The notes under the pieces: generated by a model
Seen by the model: only the letters and a program-made list of their open reading frames with translations
Told to the model about the DNA's origin: nothing
The model's database searches: none
Source: Wolbachia endosymbiont of Spodoptera picta
Lineage (GTDB): Bacteria; Pseudomonadota; Alphaproteobacteria; Rickettsiales; Anaplasmataceae
NCBI RefSeq assembly: GCF_018141665.1
Contig: NZ_CP067976.1
Span: forward strand, 124,001 to 188,000
Length of the DNA stretch: 64,000 nt
Direction of reading: 5' to 3'
Shown here: positions 1 to 10,089 of the stretch, piece after piece
How positions within the stretch are numbered: position 1 is the stretch's first letter
Layout of the letters: the number at the start of each line of letters is the position of its first letter
Translations under genes and position numbers: made by a program

Positions 1-1131
1 GAGGGAGGGGCTGATGTTAATGCTAAGAACAATAATGGCAATACTCCTTTGCATTGGGCTGTTAAAAGCAGTCATTTAGAAGTAGCTAAATTTCTTATAA
101 GTAATCATGCTGACGTTAACGCTAAAAATAAAGATGGTTGGACATCTTTGCACTTTGCAGCTGCTTATGGCAATTTAAATATAGTTAAGCTCATTCTTGA
201 TAAAAGTGATTATGTTGATGCTAGAGGAGCTTTAGCCGTGGCAAATACGCTTAATGAAGAAGACAGCTTAGAAATACGAAACCTTCTAGAAGGAAGAATA
301 AGAAGAAATGAAGAAATCACCCAACATCTTAACTTACAAGAAGAAAGCAGCTTCCTATCAACACGTGTCCATAATCGCCGTAGTATTGTAAAAGAAGATG
401 AAAATTCATTGCAAAATGATAAGATAGGTCCTAATAAAATAGGAGTTACAAGCGGAACAAGTAAGCCATCTTCATTTATCAATATTTTTGCTTACACTAC
501 GGTAGATACTATGAAAGGTATTTTTCAGTTTGTTTCTTCTCCTTTTAAGGCAGCTATAAGTATGGAACCTTCTAAAGCTATTACAGTTCAAGGTATTGAT
601 AACAACGGTATACTTCTTTTATTAGATGTATTTATAAGGAAAATCACAGGTCAGAAGTATATTTCCACAGTAGTTCAGTCTATATCACAATTAGAAGCAC
701 AGGGCTATGCATTAAATATTATAGAGGAATTTGAGAAAGTAGTAGAGCAAGCTGCATTAAAAAGTGGGATATCAATACATCGGTTAAATATTGATTGTGT
801 AGAAATGCAGAAAGAGGTTACTGCAAAAATCACGGGTGGTAAGTTTAATGAGATTTCAGGATTTTTAAACTCATATGTAGAGCAAGCATGCCACGATAGA
901 GAAACAGGTAAGTTAAGTCCAAAGAAGTTTAACAAATTTATGATTGTATTTAATAAGGAACTAGATTTAATAGTAAATCAATCAATGCAACAGATATTAC
1001 ACAATAGAGATAGTACATTAGAAGTTGAAGAACAGCAAATAAACTTAGAGCCTCAAAGTTATTTAAGTAATACTTCTGTTCAAGGTCATTTAATTCAGGA
1101 TAGAGGTTTAATCAATCAAGGTAAGGCTTAA
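1..1131 (+). CDS. Ankyrin-repeat protein, 5' end outside the window
   Basis: The reading frame is open from base 1, so the gene starts upstream of the window; a TTG at 49 is only an internal Leu codon. The visible N-terminal part has two ankyrin repeats: GADVNAKNNNGNTPLHWAV and HADVNAKNKDGWTSLHFAA with the helix that follows. The ~280 residues after them have no repeat I recognise, are hydrophilic and contain a short hydrophobic patch around FINIFAYTTVDTMKGIFQF. Ankyrin repeats mediate protein-protein contacts and are unusually common in Wolbachia, where many are suspected secreted effectors. The target and any secretion signal cannot be read here. The ankyrin call is firm; the role is unknown. 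Confidence 0.9.
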   Translation, partial: EGGADVNAKNNNGNTPLHWAVKSSHLEVAKFLISNHADVNAKNKDGWTSLHFAAAYGNLNIVKLILDKSDYVDARGALAVANTLNEEDSLEIRNLLEGRIRRNEEITQHLNLQEESSFLSTRVHNRRSIVKEDENSLQNDKIGPNKIGVTSGTSKPSSFINIFAYTTVDTMKGIFQFVSSPFKAAISMEPSKAITVQGIDNNGILLLLDVFIRKITGQKYISTVVQSISQLEAQGYALNIIEEFEKVVEQAALKSGISIHRLNIDCVEMQKEVTAKITGGKFNEISGFLNSYVEQACHDRETGKLSPKKFNKFMIVFNKELDLIVNQSMQQILHNRDSTLEVEEQQINLEPQSYLSNTSVQGHLIQDRGLINQGKA

Positions 1132-1276
1132 TTCCTTAGCTTTTTGATTTCATCTAGTAAAAGGTTGGTAATTTGATCTTATAACATCAATGGGCACACC
1201 AGCCTTTATTTTGTATGCATTCAAGCAATGTGTGACTACTTATGCAACCTAAAAAAATAATCATACACTGTCTTCC

Positions 1277-1513
1277 ATGGAGGAAAATCTTTTGCTCTAC
1301 TGGCAAATACCTTTCATTATGTATTGTATAACATTAATAATTGTTCCTATTTTGTGCTTTCTTGGCCACACCTTGTGCAACTCTTGGCTCAAGAAATTTC
1401 CATTCTTTGTCACTTACATCACCTGGATATATTTTTTACTGATCCTATCATATTATCTTCCTGATTTTCTTTCAAGATATGTTCTAAAAAGTAGAATCCG
1501 TTCAGCAGGGTGA
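1277..1513 (+). CDS. Small hydrophobic protein, hypothetical
   Basis: This ORF of 78 codons starts with ATG inside GTCTTCCATGGAGG and has no clear ribosome binding site. It encodes three hydrophobic stretches (about residues 11-30, 39-54 and 50-65), so a small inner-membrane protein is possible. The last six or so codons and the TGA stop lie inside the left end of a MITE-like repeat starting at about 1496, so the native C-terminus has been replaced or the ORF is a remnant. I do not recognise a family. It could also be a chance ORF in AT-rich DNA. Confidence 0.35.
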   Translation: MEENLLLYWQIPFIMYCITLIIVPILCFLGHTLCNSWLKKFPFFVTYITWIYFLLILSYYLPDFLSRYVLKSRIRSAG

Positions 1514-1656
1514 CAAAATAAGATAGAAAAGACAGCCATAGAAATAAATGGTGTCATCCCAATATGATGCTTTCTCTGTCATCCCAGTACTTGACACTGG
1601 AATGACACCATTTTTGCTTCGATATTTACACATTAGCCATGCATCTGAACGGATAC
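1496..1656. repeat. MITE-like repeat, GTTCAG/CTGAAC ends, copy 1
   Basis: The 161-bp element has inverted ends ATCCGTTCAG (1496-1505) and CTGAACGGAT (from 1645). It shares long internal sequence with the copy at 17480-17762 (left AAAATAAGATAGAAAAGACA, right TTCGATATTTACACATTAG). Nested inside is a second inverted repeat, AATGGTGTCAT against ATGACACCATT (about 1547-1613), around the palindromic core CAGTACTTGACACTGG. Both flanking genes, the 1277 ORF and ubiA, end inside it. It has no coding capacity and would depend on a transposase elsewhere. Confidence 0.8.
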
Positions 1657-2520
1657 AAAAGTAGAATTTACAATTCTATCTAAAAGGATACCGAAAAAGA
1701 GCAGGAGTCCTATCTGGAAATTATTTTTAAATATGGACATGCATTGATTAGAATCGTCTGGATTGAAATTTTTGTGTTGGTGGTGAAATATGAATCCTAT
1801 GGCAAGTAAAGCAATATAAAAGATGTTATTTAATGATGATAGTATACCAGCGTACAACCATGCCATTAAGGATATTAAATAAAATCTTTTCAACCAAGAT
1901 TTTGTTGTATTGCCAAAATATAATGCAGTAGATTTCATTCCTAATTTCTCATCATCTTTTTTATCTTGATGAGCGTATATAGTATCATAACTAAGCGTCC
2001 AAAAGACGCATCCTATATAAAATAGCAAGGATTCTATGCTAATCTGGTCTGTTATTGCTGCTGAACCCATGAGTGATCCCATGTTGAAAGTAAACCCTAA
2101 AAATAATTGTGGCCACCAAACGTAACGCTTTAGCAAGGGATAGATAACTATCATGCACATTGAAATTATTCCAAGTATAAGAGTAGTTTTATTGGTTAAT
2201 AATAAGATTACCAGGGCAATAGACAGTAACAGTGAAAGTAAAGCCAAAGCCTGCTTTATGTTTAATGCACCACTTGCAAGTGGTCTGTATTTTGTTCGTT
2301 CAACGTGTGCATCTATTTCTCTATCGAAGATATCATTGATTATGCATCCTGCGGGTCTCATTAAAAATGCACCTATAGTAAACAAAACAAGGAGAAAAAG
2401 AGCTTGATACGATAGAAAAGTTGAGGCTAAAAGAATGCCGCTTAAGCTAGAAAATAGCACAAGCCATAAACCTGTTAAACTGTGTATTCTCATTAATGAG
2501 AAATAATGGTTGAAATACAT
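1633..2520 (-). CDS. ubiA: 4-hydroxybenzoate polyprenyltransferase
   Basis: This is a membrane prenyltransferase of 295 residues, the usual UbiA length. It attaches the polyprenyl tail to 4-hydroxybenzoate in ubiquinone synthesis at the inner membrane. The first aspartate-rich motif is NDIFDREID (about residues 62-70), followed by ERTKYRPLASG. The second conserved loop is seen as YAHQDKKDDEKLGMKSTAL (about 183-201). Eight to nine hydrophobic segments are visible. It is the last gene of the minus-strand nusA-infB-rbfA-ubiA run, 3 bases after rbfA. The last residues, VSVQMHG, and the stop codon are encoded by the right end of the MITE at 1496-1656, so the C-terminus has been remodelled. Confidence 0.96.
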   Translation of the reverse strand: MYFNHYFSLMRIHSLTGLWLVLFSSLSGILLASTFLSYQALFLLVLFTIGAFLMRPAGCIINDIFDREIDAHVERTKYRPLASGALNIKQALALLSLLLSIALVILLLTNKTTLILGIISMCMIVIYPLLKRYVWWPQLFLGFTFNMGSLMGSAAITDQISIESLLFYIGCVFWTLSYDTIYAHQDKKDDEKLGMKSTALYFGNTTKSWLKRFYLISLMAWLYAGILSSLNNIFYIALLAIGFIFHHQHKNFNPDDSNQCMSIFKNNFQIGLLLFFGILLDRIVNSTFVSVQMHG

Positions 2521-2523
2521 TAA

Positions 2524-2874
2524 TTAAGTGTGATTATGTAATATTTTGCTTACATTGACAAAATTATCGAATGCTAAATCAGGCTTAAAAACTAACTCAG
2601 GTATAAATCGCAAATCAACATAACATAATATAGATTTACGTATTGACCATGCAGATTGGTTCATTTCATTAACAACAGTGCTGATATCATCATTATCATT
2701 TTGGATGTTTAATGAAGATAACACAATATATACATCTGCTTTCTTCAAATCTTTGCTTAGCTTTACATCAGATACTACTACTTTTTCATTAAGAACATTA
2801 CCTTCCATTAAGACTTTTGATATTGCCCTATGTAATACCGATGCTACTTTTAGGTTTCTAATTTCCTTTTTCAT
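2524..2874 (-). CDS. rbfA: Ribosome-binding factor A
   Basis: RbfA is a KH-like protein that binds the immature 30S subunit and helps 16S rRNA 5'-end maturation. The ~116-residue product has the family pattern: an N-terminal helix with RNLKVASVLHRAISKVLMEG, the strand VVVSDVKLSKDLKKADVYIVLSS and the C-terminal LRFIPELVFKPD. The ATG at 2874 gives the conventional MKKEIRNLK start. An in-frame TTG at 2880 sits 11 bases after an AGGA and could be the real initiator, giving two more residues. It lies directly behind infB (3-9 bases) in the classical nusA-infB-rbfA order, so it is very likely co-transcribed. Confidence 0.95.
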   Translation of the reverse strand: MKKEIRNLKVASVLHRAISKVLMEGNVLNEKVVVSDVKLSKDLKKADVYIVLSSLNIQNDNDDISTVVNEMNQSAWSIRKSILCYVDLRFIPELVFKPDLAFDNFVNVSKILHNHT

Positions 2875-2883
2875 ATTCAACTA

Positions 2884-5205
2884 CTATAACGTCCTTTCTT
2901 CTTGCACTAATTGATAAGCTTCCAAAATATCTCCAACTTTAATATCGATATTACCCTCTAGCGATATTCCGCATTCAAAGTTTACACCTACTTCTTTAAC
3001 GTCATCTTTAAATCTACGTAGTGCTTTTAACTTTCCTTCATGCACCAATTTGCTGCCACGTACTACCTTAATTAAAGAATCTTTTTTTATAACTCCATCA
3101 GTGACATAACATCCGATTATATTACCGGCTTTGGATGCATTAAATATTTGCCTTACAGATGCAGAACCAACACGAACCTCTCGTGTAACAGGCTTTAACA
3201 TTTTAGTTAGATACATCCTCATGTCTTCAATAAGCTCATATATTATATTGTAAGTATGTATTTCTATACCTTTTTGTTTTGCTAATTCTCTTATTTTTGA
3301 ATCCACTTTTACATTAAAAGCTAAAATTACTGCGCTTGATGCTTCTGCAAGCAGCACATCTGAATCTGTTACTCCTCCTACTGCTTTGTGTAGAATATTT
3401 AATTTCACTTGGTCTTTACCAAGCTTATCAATTGAGCTTGATATTGCTTCAATAGAACCAGTGACATCGCACTTTAAAACTACAGATAGTTCTTCTGTTT
3501 CACTATCATTACGACTGAATATATCTAAATTATTGTCGTCTAAATCTTCTTTCTTTTTCTTGATTAATTCTAACCTGTATTCAACAATTTCACGAGCCTG
3601 CCTTTCAGAGTTTACAACAACAAATTTATCTCCAGCATTTGGTACACCATTTAAACCAGTAACTTCAACTGGAGTAGAAGGTAGTGCCGCTTTTTCTCTT
3701 TGACCAAGGTGATTAATCATACTGCGTACTTTGCTGTATGTTGTACCAACTATCAATATGTCACCAATCTTTAATGTTCCTTCTTCAACTATTAATGTAG
3801 CTGATATTCCTTTAGCTTTATCTATTTTCGACTCTATCACCCATCCAAGTGCTCGACAATCCTCTATTCCTTCTAGCGTCATTAATTCAGCAATTAATAA
3901 AATTGCCTCTTCTAGTTTATCTAAGTTGATTTTGTTTTTTGCTGATACTGGCACAATTATAACATCACCACCAAGTTCTTCGGGGATGAGGTCATACTGA
4001 GGCAAACTATTAATTATTCTTTCTACATCGCCAGGTTGTGATTTATCAATTTTATTAATGGTAACTATAATAGAGACATTTGCTGCTTTTGCATGATTTA
4101 TTGCTTCAACTGTTTGTTTCATGATTCCATCATCAGCTGCAACTACTATCACAACTATATTAGTAATATTGGCACCACGTGCACGCATTGCAGTAAACGC
4201 CTCATGCCCTGGTGTATCAATGAAAGTAATTTTTTGCTTATTTTTTGTCGTTAATTGATAAGCACCTATATGTTGAGTGATTCCACCTGACTCTCTTTCT
4301 GCAACATTAGATTCACGAAATGCATCGAGCAATGATGTTTTACCATGATCCACATGTCCCATAAAAGTAACGATAGGTGGTTTTGGTCTTTTAGGTAAGT
4401 TTTCTCTGTTGCTTATGAAGAGTAAATTCTTTTCTTTATCAGCATCACTTACTCGTTTAGCAGTATGACTAAATTTTTTTGCTATTTCGCATGCTATATC
4501 TGGATCTACTAGATCATCTACTCTATAGCTCTCCCCAACTTCTTCTTTGAGCATTTTTAGCACACTCTTGCTCTCTTCTGCCATACGAATAGATAACTCT
4601 CTGATAGTTATTTTGTCTGGTATAATAACTTCTCTTGATATATTTTTACCCTTAGTAAACTTTGATTGTTTACTTCTTATACCAAATTTTTGCTTAAATA
4701 CAGGGAGGTGTTCATTTCTTTCATCTATTGCCTGTGTAATTACTAGCTTAGAATGCTTAGAGTATATATCTTTGCTAGCTTTAAAAGACTTTTTATCATT
4801 GTTCTCATATTCAATACTATCTTCTTTTTGTTCAACTGAGTTAGTATTACTTAAAACTTCCTTATTTATTTCTTTAGGTACAGAGTGTGATTCATTTTTA
4901 TCTTCAGCTTCTTGATTGCTTTCTTCTTTTTTTATTTTCTCTTCTTGTTCTCTCTGATTCCTTTCTTTCAGCAAAGTAGCATTCTGTACAGCATTAATGC
5001 GGGAAATTTGTTCTTTTTCAGTTAAAGAGCCTAATTTACTCTCGTCAAATAAACTATATTCTTCTGCAGAATGAATTTTTCTTCTTTTTTTTACTATTGT
5101 AGTACCAGTACTTTGACTATCTAAAGAGTTTAAATTAATGTCTAATTTAAGCTTGCTTAAGCCTTGTAGGGTTAATTTTTTATTACTGATATCTTCATTA
5201 TTCAT
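2884..5205 (-). CDS. infB: Translation initiation factor IF-2
   Basis: IF-2 is the GTPase that delivers fMet-tRNA to the 30S subunit. The 773-residue protein has a charged, low-complexity N-terminal region (1-190), an IF2-N-like segment around 195-245, and the G domain: G1 GHVDHGKT at 283-290, G3 DTPGHEAF, G4 NKID. Domains II-IV follow and end in GDILEAYQLVQEERTL. The N-terminal extension is short compared with enterobacteria, as usual in Rickettsiales. It starts 7 bases after nusA and is followed at once by rbfA, forming a conserved operon. No anomaly is seen. Confidence 0.98.
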   Translation of the reverse strand: MNNEDISNKKLTLQGLSKLKLDINLNSLDSQSTGTTIVKKRRKIHSAEEYSLFDESKLGSLTEKEQISRINAVQNATLLKERNQREQEEKIKKEESNQEAEDKNESHSVPKEINKEVLSNTNSVEQKEDSIEYENNDKKSFKASKDIYSKHSKLVITQAIDERNEHLPVFKQKFGIRSKQSKFTKGKNISREVIIPDKITIRELSIRMAEESKSVLKMLKEEVGESYRVDDLVDPDIACEIAKKFSHTAKRVSDADKEKNLLFISNRENLPKRPKPPIVTFMGHVDHGKTSLLDAFRESNVAERESGGITQHIGAYQLTTKNKQKITFIDTPGHEAFTAMRARGANITNIVVIVVAADDGIMKQTVEAINHAKAANVSIIVTINKIDKSQPGDVERIINSLPQYDLIPEELGGDVIIVPVSAKNKINLDKLEEAILLIAELMTLEGIEDCRALGWVIESKIDKAKGISATLIVEEGTLKIGDILIVGTTYSKVRSMINHLGQREKAALPSTPVEVTGLNGVPNAGDKFVVVNSERQAREIVEYRLELIKKKKEDLDDNNLDIFSRNDSETEELSVVLKCDVTGSIEAISSSIDKLGKDQVKLNILHKAVGGVTDSDVLLAEASSAVILAFNVKVDSKIRELAKQKGIEIHTYNIIYELIEDMRMYLTKMLKPVTREVRVGSASVRQIFNASKAGNIIGCYVTDGVIKKDSLIKVVRGSKLVHEGKLKALRRFKDDVKEVGVNFECGISLEGNIDIKVGDILEAYQLVQEERTL

Positions 5206-5212
5206 ATTGTTT

Positions 5213-6766
5213 TTATATTAATCCAAGCTTTTTACGTGCTTCTATGATTATTAAATCTGCTGTATCTTTTAGATTTTCTTTATTATTAGTTGAGGAAGAG
5301 ATTATGCTACAAAACTCATAATTTGATAAATCTGCTATGTCCTCTAAAGTTTTAATATTATGTTTACTAAGAGCAATTTTATTATCTATTGATAAGGCTA
5401 AGTTGATTACATCGTCTTCCATACCTAAATTTTTTAGCTCTTCTATTTTTCTATCATTCTCTGCTTTCAGGTAATTATTTGCTCTATTATGAAGTTCATT
5501 TGCAATATCTTCATTGAAGCCCTCTATTGAAGCAAGTTCCTTAATTGAAGTGTTAGATATATCTTCTACACTGGAAAAACCTTCTGTTACCAATAATTGG
5601 CCCATAATCTCTTCTAAGTTTAAAGCTTCAGCAAATAAAACTGAACATTGACTAAATTCTTTATTTCTTCTTTCTGATTCTTGCTGAGTGCTTAATATCT
5701 CAATTTTCCATCCAACAAGCTCTGAAGCTAATCTTACATTCTGACCCTTTTTTCCTATAGCTAAACTCAATTGATCTTCAGCAACTATTAACTCTATACA
5801 ATTTTCATTTTCGTCAATAATGACCTTTGATACTTCTGCAGGAGTAATGGCTTTAATAACAAATTGACCCAAATCTGATGAGTAATGTATGACGTCGATT
5901 TTTTCACCGTTTAATTCGTGTATAATAGTTTTTATTCTATCTCCTTTAACTCCAACGCAAGCACCTACTGGATCGATATTCTTATCAGATGAAAAAACAG
6001 CAACTTTAGATCTTGAACCAGCGTCTCTAGCTATACCTTTAATTGTTATCAATCCGTCAGCAACTTCTGGTACTTCTTGATTCAACAATGCCTCTAAAAA
6101 GCCTTCATGAGTCCTAGAAAGAATGATTTGACGTCCATCGTCAGAGCGCTTAACAGCTTGTATGTAAGCTTTAACCTTATCGCCTTCACGAAATGACTCA
6201 CCACCAATTAAGTTTCGTAAAGGGAGGTATGCTCCAATTCCGTTTATGTCTATAATAAGATCTGAATATTCTACTTGTTTAACGATGCCATACCTCATTT
6301 CTCCTACCTTATCTTTAAATTCCTCATATTGCTTTTTTAACTCTTCATTTTTGATTATTTCAGAAATCTTTTGCTGGGCAATTCTTGCTGAAACAAGATC
6401 AGTGTTAAGAGAAATCAACTCACTAATAGTATCTCCAACTTTTGCATCTTCTTTTATTAACTTAGCTTGTGTCAACTTAATTAAGTCACACTCATTTTCA
6501 TTTGATTCATCATTAATGACTTTTAGTTGTCTATATGAGGTAACTTTGCCTGTGTTTCTATCTATATTAACTACAATTTTACTTTTGCTACCATACTTTT
6601 GTTGAGCTACTGCTTCGATAGCACTTTTAAGTGCATTTATTATAATATTAAAATCCAAACCTTTTTGAAGTGAGAGCTCTCCCGCTGTTTTTATTACATC
6701 AAGGCTTCCAACTATGTTATTCTTGTTGCTTTTCTGCTTAACACTGCTTTTACGATTAGCAATCAT
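5213..6766 (-). CDS. nusA: Transcription termination/antitermination factor NusA
   Basis: NusA binds RNA polymerase and nascent RNA to modulate pausing, termination and antitermination. The 517-residue protein shows the N-terminal polymerase-binding domain, an S1 domain (about 150-220, GIVKQVEYSDLIIDINGIGAYLP), and tandem KH domains with GxxG loops at VGVKGDRIK and AIGKKGQNVR. A C-terminal helix-hairpin-helix region follows (VEDISNTSIKELASIEGF). Upstream there is no rimP, which usually precedes nusA; instead an RND pump gene ends 87 bases away. It heads the nusA-infB-rbfA run. Start is the ATG at 6766. Confidence 0.97.
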   Translation of the reverse strand: MIANRKSSVKQKSNKNNIVGSLDVIKTAGELSLQKGLDFNIIINALKSAIEAVAQQKYGSKSKIVVNIDRNTGKVTSYRQLKVINDESNENECDLIKLTQAKLIKEDAKVGDTISELISLNTDLVSARIAQQKISEIIKNEELKKQYEEFKDKVGEMRYGIVKQVEYSDLIIDINGIGAYLPLRNLIGGESFREGDKVKAYIQAVKRSDDGRQIILSRTHEGFLEALLNQEVPEVADGLITIKGIARDAGSRSKVAVFSSDKNIDPVGACVGVKGDRIKTIIHELNGEKIDVIHYSSDLGQFVIKAITPAEVSKVIIDENENCIELIVAEDQLSLAIGKKGQNVRLASELVGWKIEILSTQQESERRNKEFSQCSVLFAEALNLEEIMGQLLVTEGFSSVEDISNTSIKELASIEGFNEDIANELHNRANNYLKAENDRKIEELKNLGMEDDVINLALSIDNKIALSKHNIKTLEDIADLSNYEFCSIISSSTNNKENLKDTADLIIIEARKKLGLI

Positions 6767-6853
6767 ATAAATAAATCCAATTTAATTAGTTATAATTATA
6801 GCTTCAACAGGTAAAGAACGCTATCTTAAATGTTAAATGATTGCTAATTTAAG

Positions 6854-9800
6854 TCAAGTTTTTTCATGTCTTTGTATGATAAGCAATGCCGGAGTAAAGA
6901 ATAAAGTTAAGACCGTTGCAGCCAATATTCCACTTGCTATGGTTGCTGAAATATCAACCCACCACTGGCTTGATGGAGCATCATATGTGATTTGTAGCGT
7001 AAAAAAACTGATATTTAACCTAGTAATCATCGGTATTAAACCAAGAACTGTAGTTGCAACGGTAAGTAGTATTGGCCTGATGCGAGAAATTGAAGCGTTT
7101 ATTATACATTGCTTAATGTTATTTTTGCGCACCTTAATTTGCTGATGAAAGGCATCAAGCAATAGTATATTATTATTCACTATAATTCCTGCTAAAGCAA
7201 TTATCCCCACTCCACACATGACAACTACAAAAACTTTCTGAATAAGAAAGAAAATGAAAAATACACATGTTGTTGATAAAAACACTGCTGTCATTACGAT
7301 AAATGTATAGTATATGTTGTTAAACTGTGCCACTAGCACCAATATCATCAATGTAATTGCTAATATAAAAGCCTTTAATAAAAATGCTCCTGATTTTTGT
7401 TGATCTTCCTTGTCACCTTTGAAATCAATCTTTACTCCTTTACTACAGTCTTGAGTAATCGAATTTTGAATGAACTTAACTCTTTCATCAACAAGATAGC
7501 CAGTATCAACGTCAGCAGAGATTGTTACTGTGCGTGACCCATCAATCCTACTTAGTTTGTTTGCCTTTTTTTCGGGAACGTATTTCACTATGCTACTCAT
7601 AGAATATGGTCCATTTGCTGTATTGATAAAAAGGTTATCTATAGTTTTCATGTTGCGATTCTTTCTGGGAAAGCGTAGTACAATATCAATTTCTTCATCT
7701 GCGTTATTTGGTCTATATTTTCCAATTAATACTCCATTTGTAACCATCTTTATAAAATCACCGATGGTTGCAACACTTACTCCAGAGCTTGTAGCCTTAC
7801 TCTTATCAATACTCATATTCCACTCTATTTCAGGTGCTGATCTACTATCTTGAATATTTATAAATCCAGATGAAGGTTGGTCCATAATTTTTAGGATTTT
7901 CTCTGCTACTGAATTCAAGTTGGATGCACTTCCGCTTAAGTTAATTTGTATTGGCTTGTCAGCTGATGGTCCTGACTTTTGTTCCTGTACATCAATTATT
8001 ACTCCTTTTATGTTTTGTACACTACTCCTTATATCATTTAGTATTTGCTTAGCTTTGCGCCTGCAGCGCCAATCTACAAGTTCCAATTGAATTTTGGCAA
8101 TAACGTTGTCTAAAAATTTTCCTGATCGAGCATAAAAAACATAAATTTCTTTTTTAACACCCAAAATACGTTCTTCTACTTTCTTAAGTATCAAATCTCG
8201 TTCTTTGGCTGATAAGCTTTCTTTTACTTTAACGCTGATTAAAATGTTATCTGAATCTACATTCGGAAAGAACTTTAATCCAGGACCAAAAGTAAAATAT
8301 AATATACTAGACAAAAATAAAACAAATACAACAACACATACAAATTTTTTGGGGTGATCTAAGACTTTCTCTAACATACGTACATAAGTTCTTATTATAA
8401 GCCCAGTATTTTTTACCTCACCACTTTCTATAGCACTCATTCTTATTATTTCTTTTTTTGAAGTTATTGAAGGTTCACCAAATATTGCACCAAGTGTTGG
8501 TATAAAAACCAAAGCCATAATTAGCGATCCAGTTAAAGTTAGAATTATTGTAATTGGTATGTACTGCATAAATTTACCGACTGTATCGGGCCAGAGTAAC
8601 AGAGGGAAAAACACTGCTAATTTAGTTAATGTTGATGATAAAACTGGATAGAACATATCATGAACTGAGGTGCAAAAGGCTTCTACTTTATCCATCCCAC
8701 AAATCATCTTTCTATCAGCATATTCGCTGATTACAATTGCATCATCAACCAGCATCCCAACTGCCATAATTAGACTGAAGAGCACAACTATATTTAGAGT
8801 AATACCCATTAGGTAAAGAGCCATTATTCCTATGAGAAAGGAGCCAGGTATTGATAGTGCAACAAGAATAGCAGCCCTTTTTCCCATAAAGAGCATTATT
8901 ATGGTTAGTATTAGTAATACGGCAAATATTATACCATTTTCCAAGTCTTCAAGCACATCACGTACATTTTTTGACTGGTCATTCAAATAAACTACTTTTA
9001 AATTTTCAGGTAATTGATCTTTTGCTTTGTCCATTAAGTATTTTACTTGATTTACCGTGTCTATTATGTTTTTTCCATTACGTTTTGAAATTTCTAGTAC
9101 AATGCTAGGTAGTCCATTAATACGAGCAAATCCTTGGTGATCTTCAAACCCAAAGTATACTTTTGCTATATCTTTGATTCTCAAAACTGCATCACTTTGA
9201 GATCTAATAGGAATATTCATAATATCTTCTATGTCTTTTAATAACCCTGATATTTTAATCGAATATTTACCGGTATCGTTTTCTAGTGATCCAGCTCCTA
9301 CCAATCTGTTGTTGTTTGATATAGCTTGAAATATCTCATTTGATTGAATGTTATATTTTGTTAGAACTGTGGGCTCAATTATAACTTCCACTGTTTCTTT
9401 ACGCATACCTGCCACTTCAACTTTAAGAACATTTGGCAGAGATTCTATTTCTTTCTTTAGTTTGAGTGCTATTTCAGTTAAAGCTCTTTCCGGCAAATTA
9501 CCAATCAAGCCAACGTTTAGTATCGGAAATAAGCTCAAGTTTATTTCGTTGATTATCGGAGATTCTGCTTCAATAGGTAATTTTGATTTTATGTTTAAAA
9601 GCTTTGAACGGACGTTATCAAGTACTTCTTTGTTATCATATTCTGTACCAAACTTAATTATCATGTGAGCACCGTCATTAGTTGCAAGTGCCTTTAGCTC
9701 TCTCACGCCCTCAATGAACCTTAGTTCATTTTCTATTGGAATAGCTAATAACTTTTCACTATCCTCGACAGAAATACCAGGAAACCCAACAAATACGCTA

Positions 9801-9937
9801 ATTATAGGAATCTGTATATCAGGATTGCTTTCTCTTGGCATCTTTATATAAGTGTATGAGCCGAAGGTAAAAATCACGATAAGCAATAATATTACTGTTC
9901 TATTCCTCTCTACAAGTAAGCTTTTCATGCCAAACAT
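6854..9937 (-). CDS. RND-family efflux transporter, AcrB/AcrF type
   Basis: This is a proton-driven resistance-nodulation-division transporter of 1027 residues, a complete length for the family. The architecture is standard: an N-terminal TM helix (LLLIVIFTFGSYTYIKMPRE), a large periplasmic loop, a block of TM helices from about residue 335 with the SIPGSFL and the VGMLVDDAIVISEYADR relay motif, a second periplasmic domain, and a final TM block. The relay helix carries the expected DD pair. No membrane-fusion or outer-membrane partner is next to it, so any partner must be encoded elsewhere. The substrate (drug, lipid or metabolite) cannot be read from sequence. It is divergent from the gene at 10090. 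Confidence 0.93.
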   Translation of the reverse strand: MFGMKSLLVERNRTVILLLIVIFTFGSYTYIKMPRESNPDIQIPIISVFVGFPGISVEDSEKLLAIPIENELRFIEGVRELKALATNDGAHMIIKFGTEYDNKEVLDNVRSKLLNIKSKLPIEAESPIINEINLSLFPILNVGLIGNLPERALTEIALKLKKEIESLPNVLKVEVAGMRKETVEVIIEPTVLTKYNIQSNEIFQAISNNNRLVGAGSLENDTGKYSIKISGLLKDIEDIMNIPIRSQSDAVLRIKDIAKVYFGFEDHQGFARINGLPSIVLEISKRNGKNIIDTVNQVKYLMDKAKDQLPENLKVVYLNDQSKNVRDVLEDLENGIIFAVLLILTIIMLFMGKRAAILVALSIPGSFLIGIMALYLMGITLNIVVLFSLIMAVGMLVDDAIVISEYADRKMICGMDKVEAFCTSVHDMFYPVLSSTLTKLAVFFPLLLWPDTVGKFMQYIPITIILTLTGSLIMALVFIPTLGAIFGEPSITSKKEIIRMSAIESGEVKNTGLIIRTYVRMLEKVLDHPKKFVCVVVFVLFLSSILYFTFGPGLKFFPNVDSDNILISVKVKESLSAKERDLILKKVEERILGVKKEIYVFYARSGKFLDNVIAKIQLELVDWRCRRKAKQILNDIRSSVQNIKGVIIDVQEQKSGPSADKPIQINLSGSASNLNSVAEKILKIMDQPSSGFINIQDSRSAPEIEWNMSIDKSKATSSGVSVATIGDFIKMVTNGVLIGKYRPNNADEEIDIVLRFPRKNRNMKTIDNLFINTANGPYSMSSIVKYVPEKKANKLSRIDGSRTVTISADVDTGYLVDERVKFIQNSITQDCSKGVKIDFKGDKEDQQKSGAFLLKAFILAITLMILVLVAQFNNIYYTFIVMTAVFLSTTCVFFIFFLIQKVFVVVMCGVGIIALAGIIVNNNILLLDAFHQQIKVRKNNIKQCIINASISRIRPILLTVATTVLGLIPMITRLNISFFTLQITYDAPSSQWWVDISATIASGILAATVLTLFFTPALLIIQRHEKT

Positions 9938-10029
9938 TATACGTATTTATATCATATTATAGCTAAGATAAATTATATATTAATTAATCCTTATATGTCT
10001 TTATGTAAATGATTAAAATTTTTACAGTT

Positions 10030-10058
10030 TTGCAAGCGTAAGAAAATTTCTATATAAT
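10030..10058 (+). promoter_or_regulatory. Sigma-70 type promoter for the 10090 gene
   Basis: TTGCAA (10030-10035) and a perfect TATAAT (10053-10058) are separated by 17 bases. They lie about 30 bases upstream of the ATG at 10090, which has a GAGGG ribosome binding site at 10079-10083. The spacing and match are good for a vegetative promoter. Confidence 0.7.
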
Positions 10059-10089
10059 ATGACTTTAGTATGGTATTTGAGGGATTATT

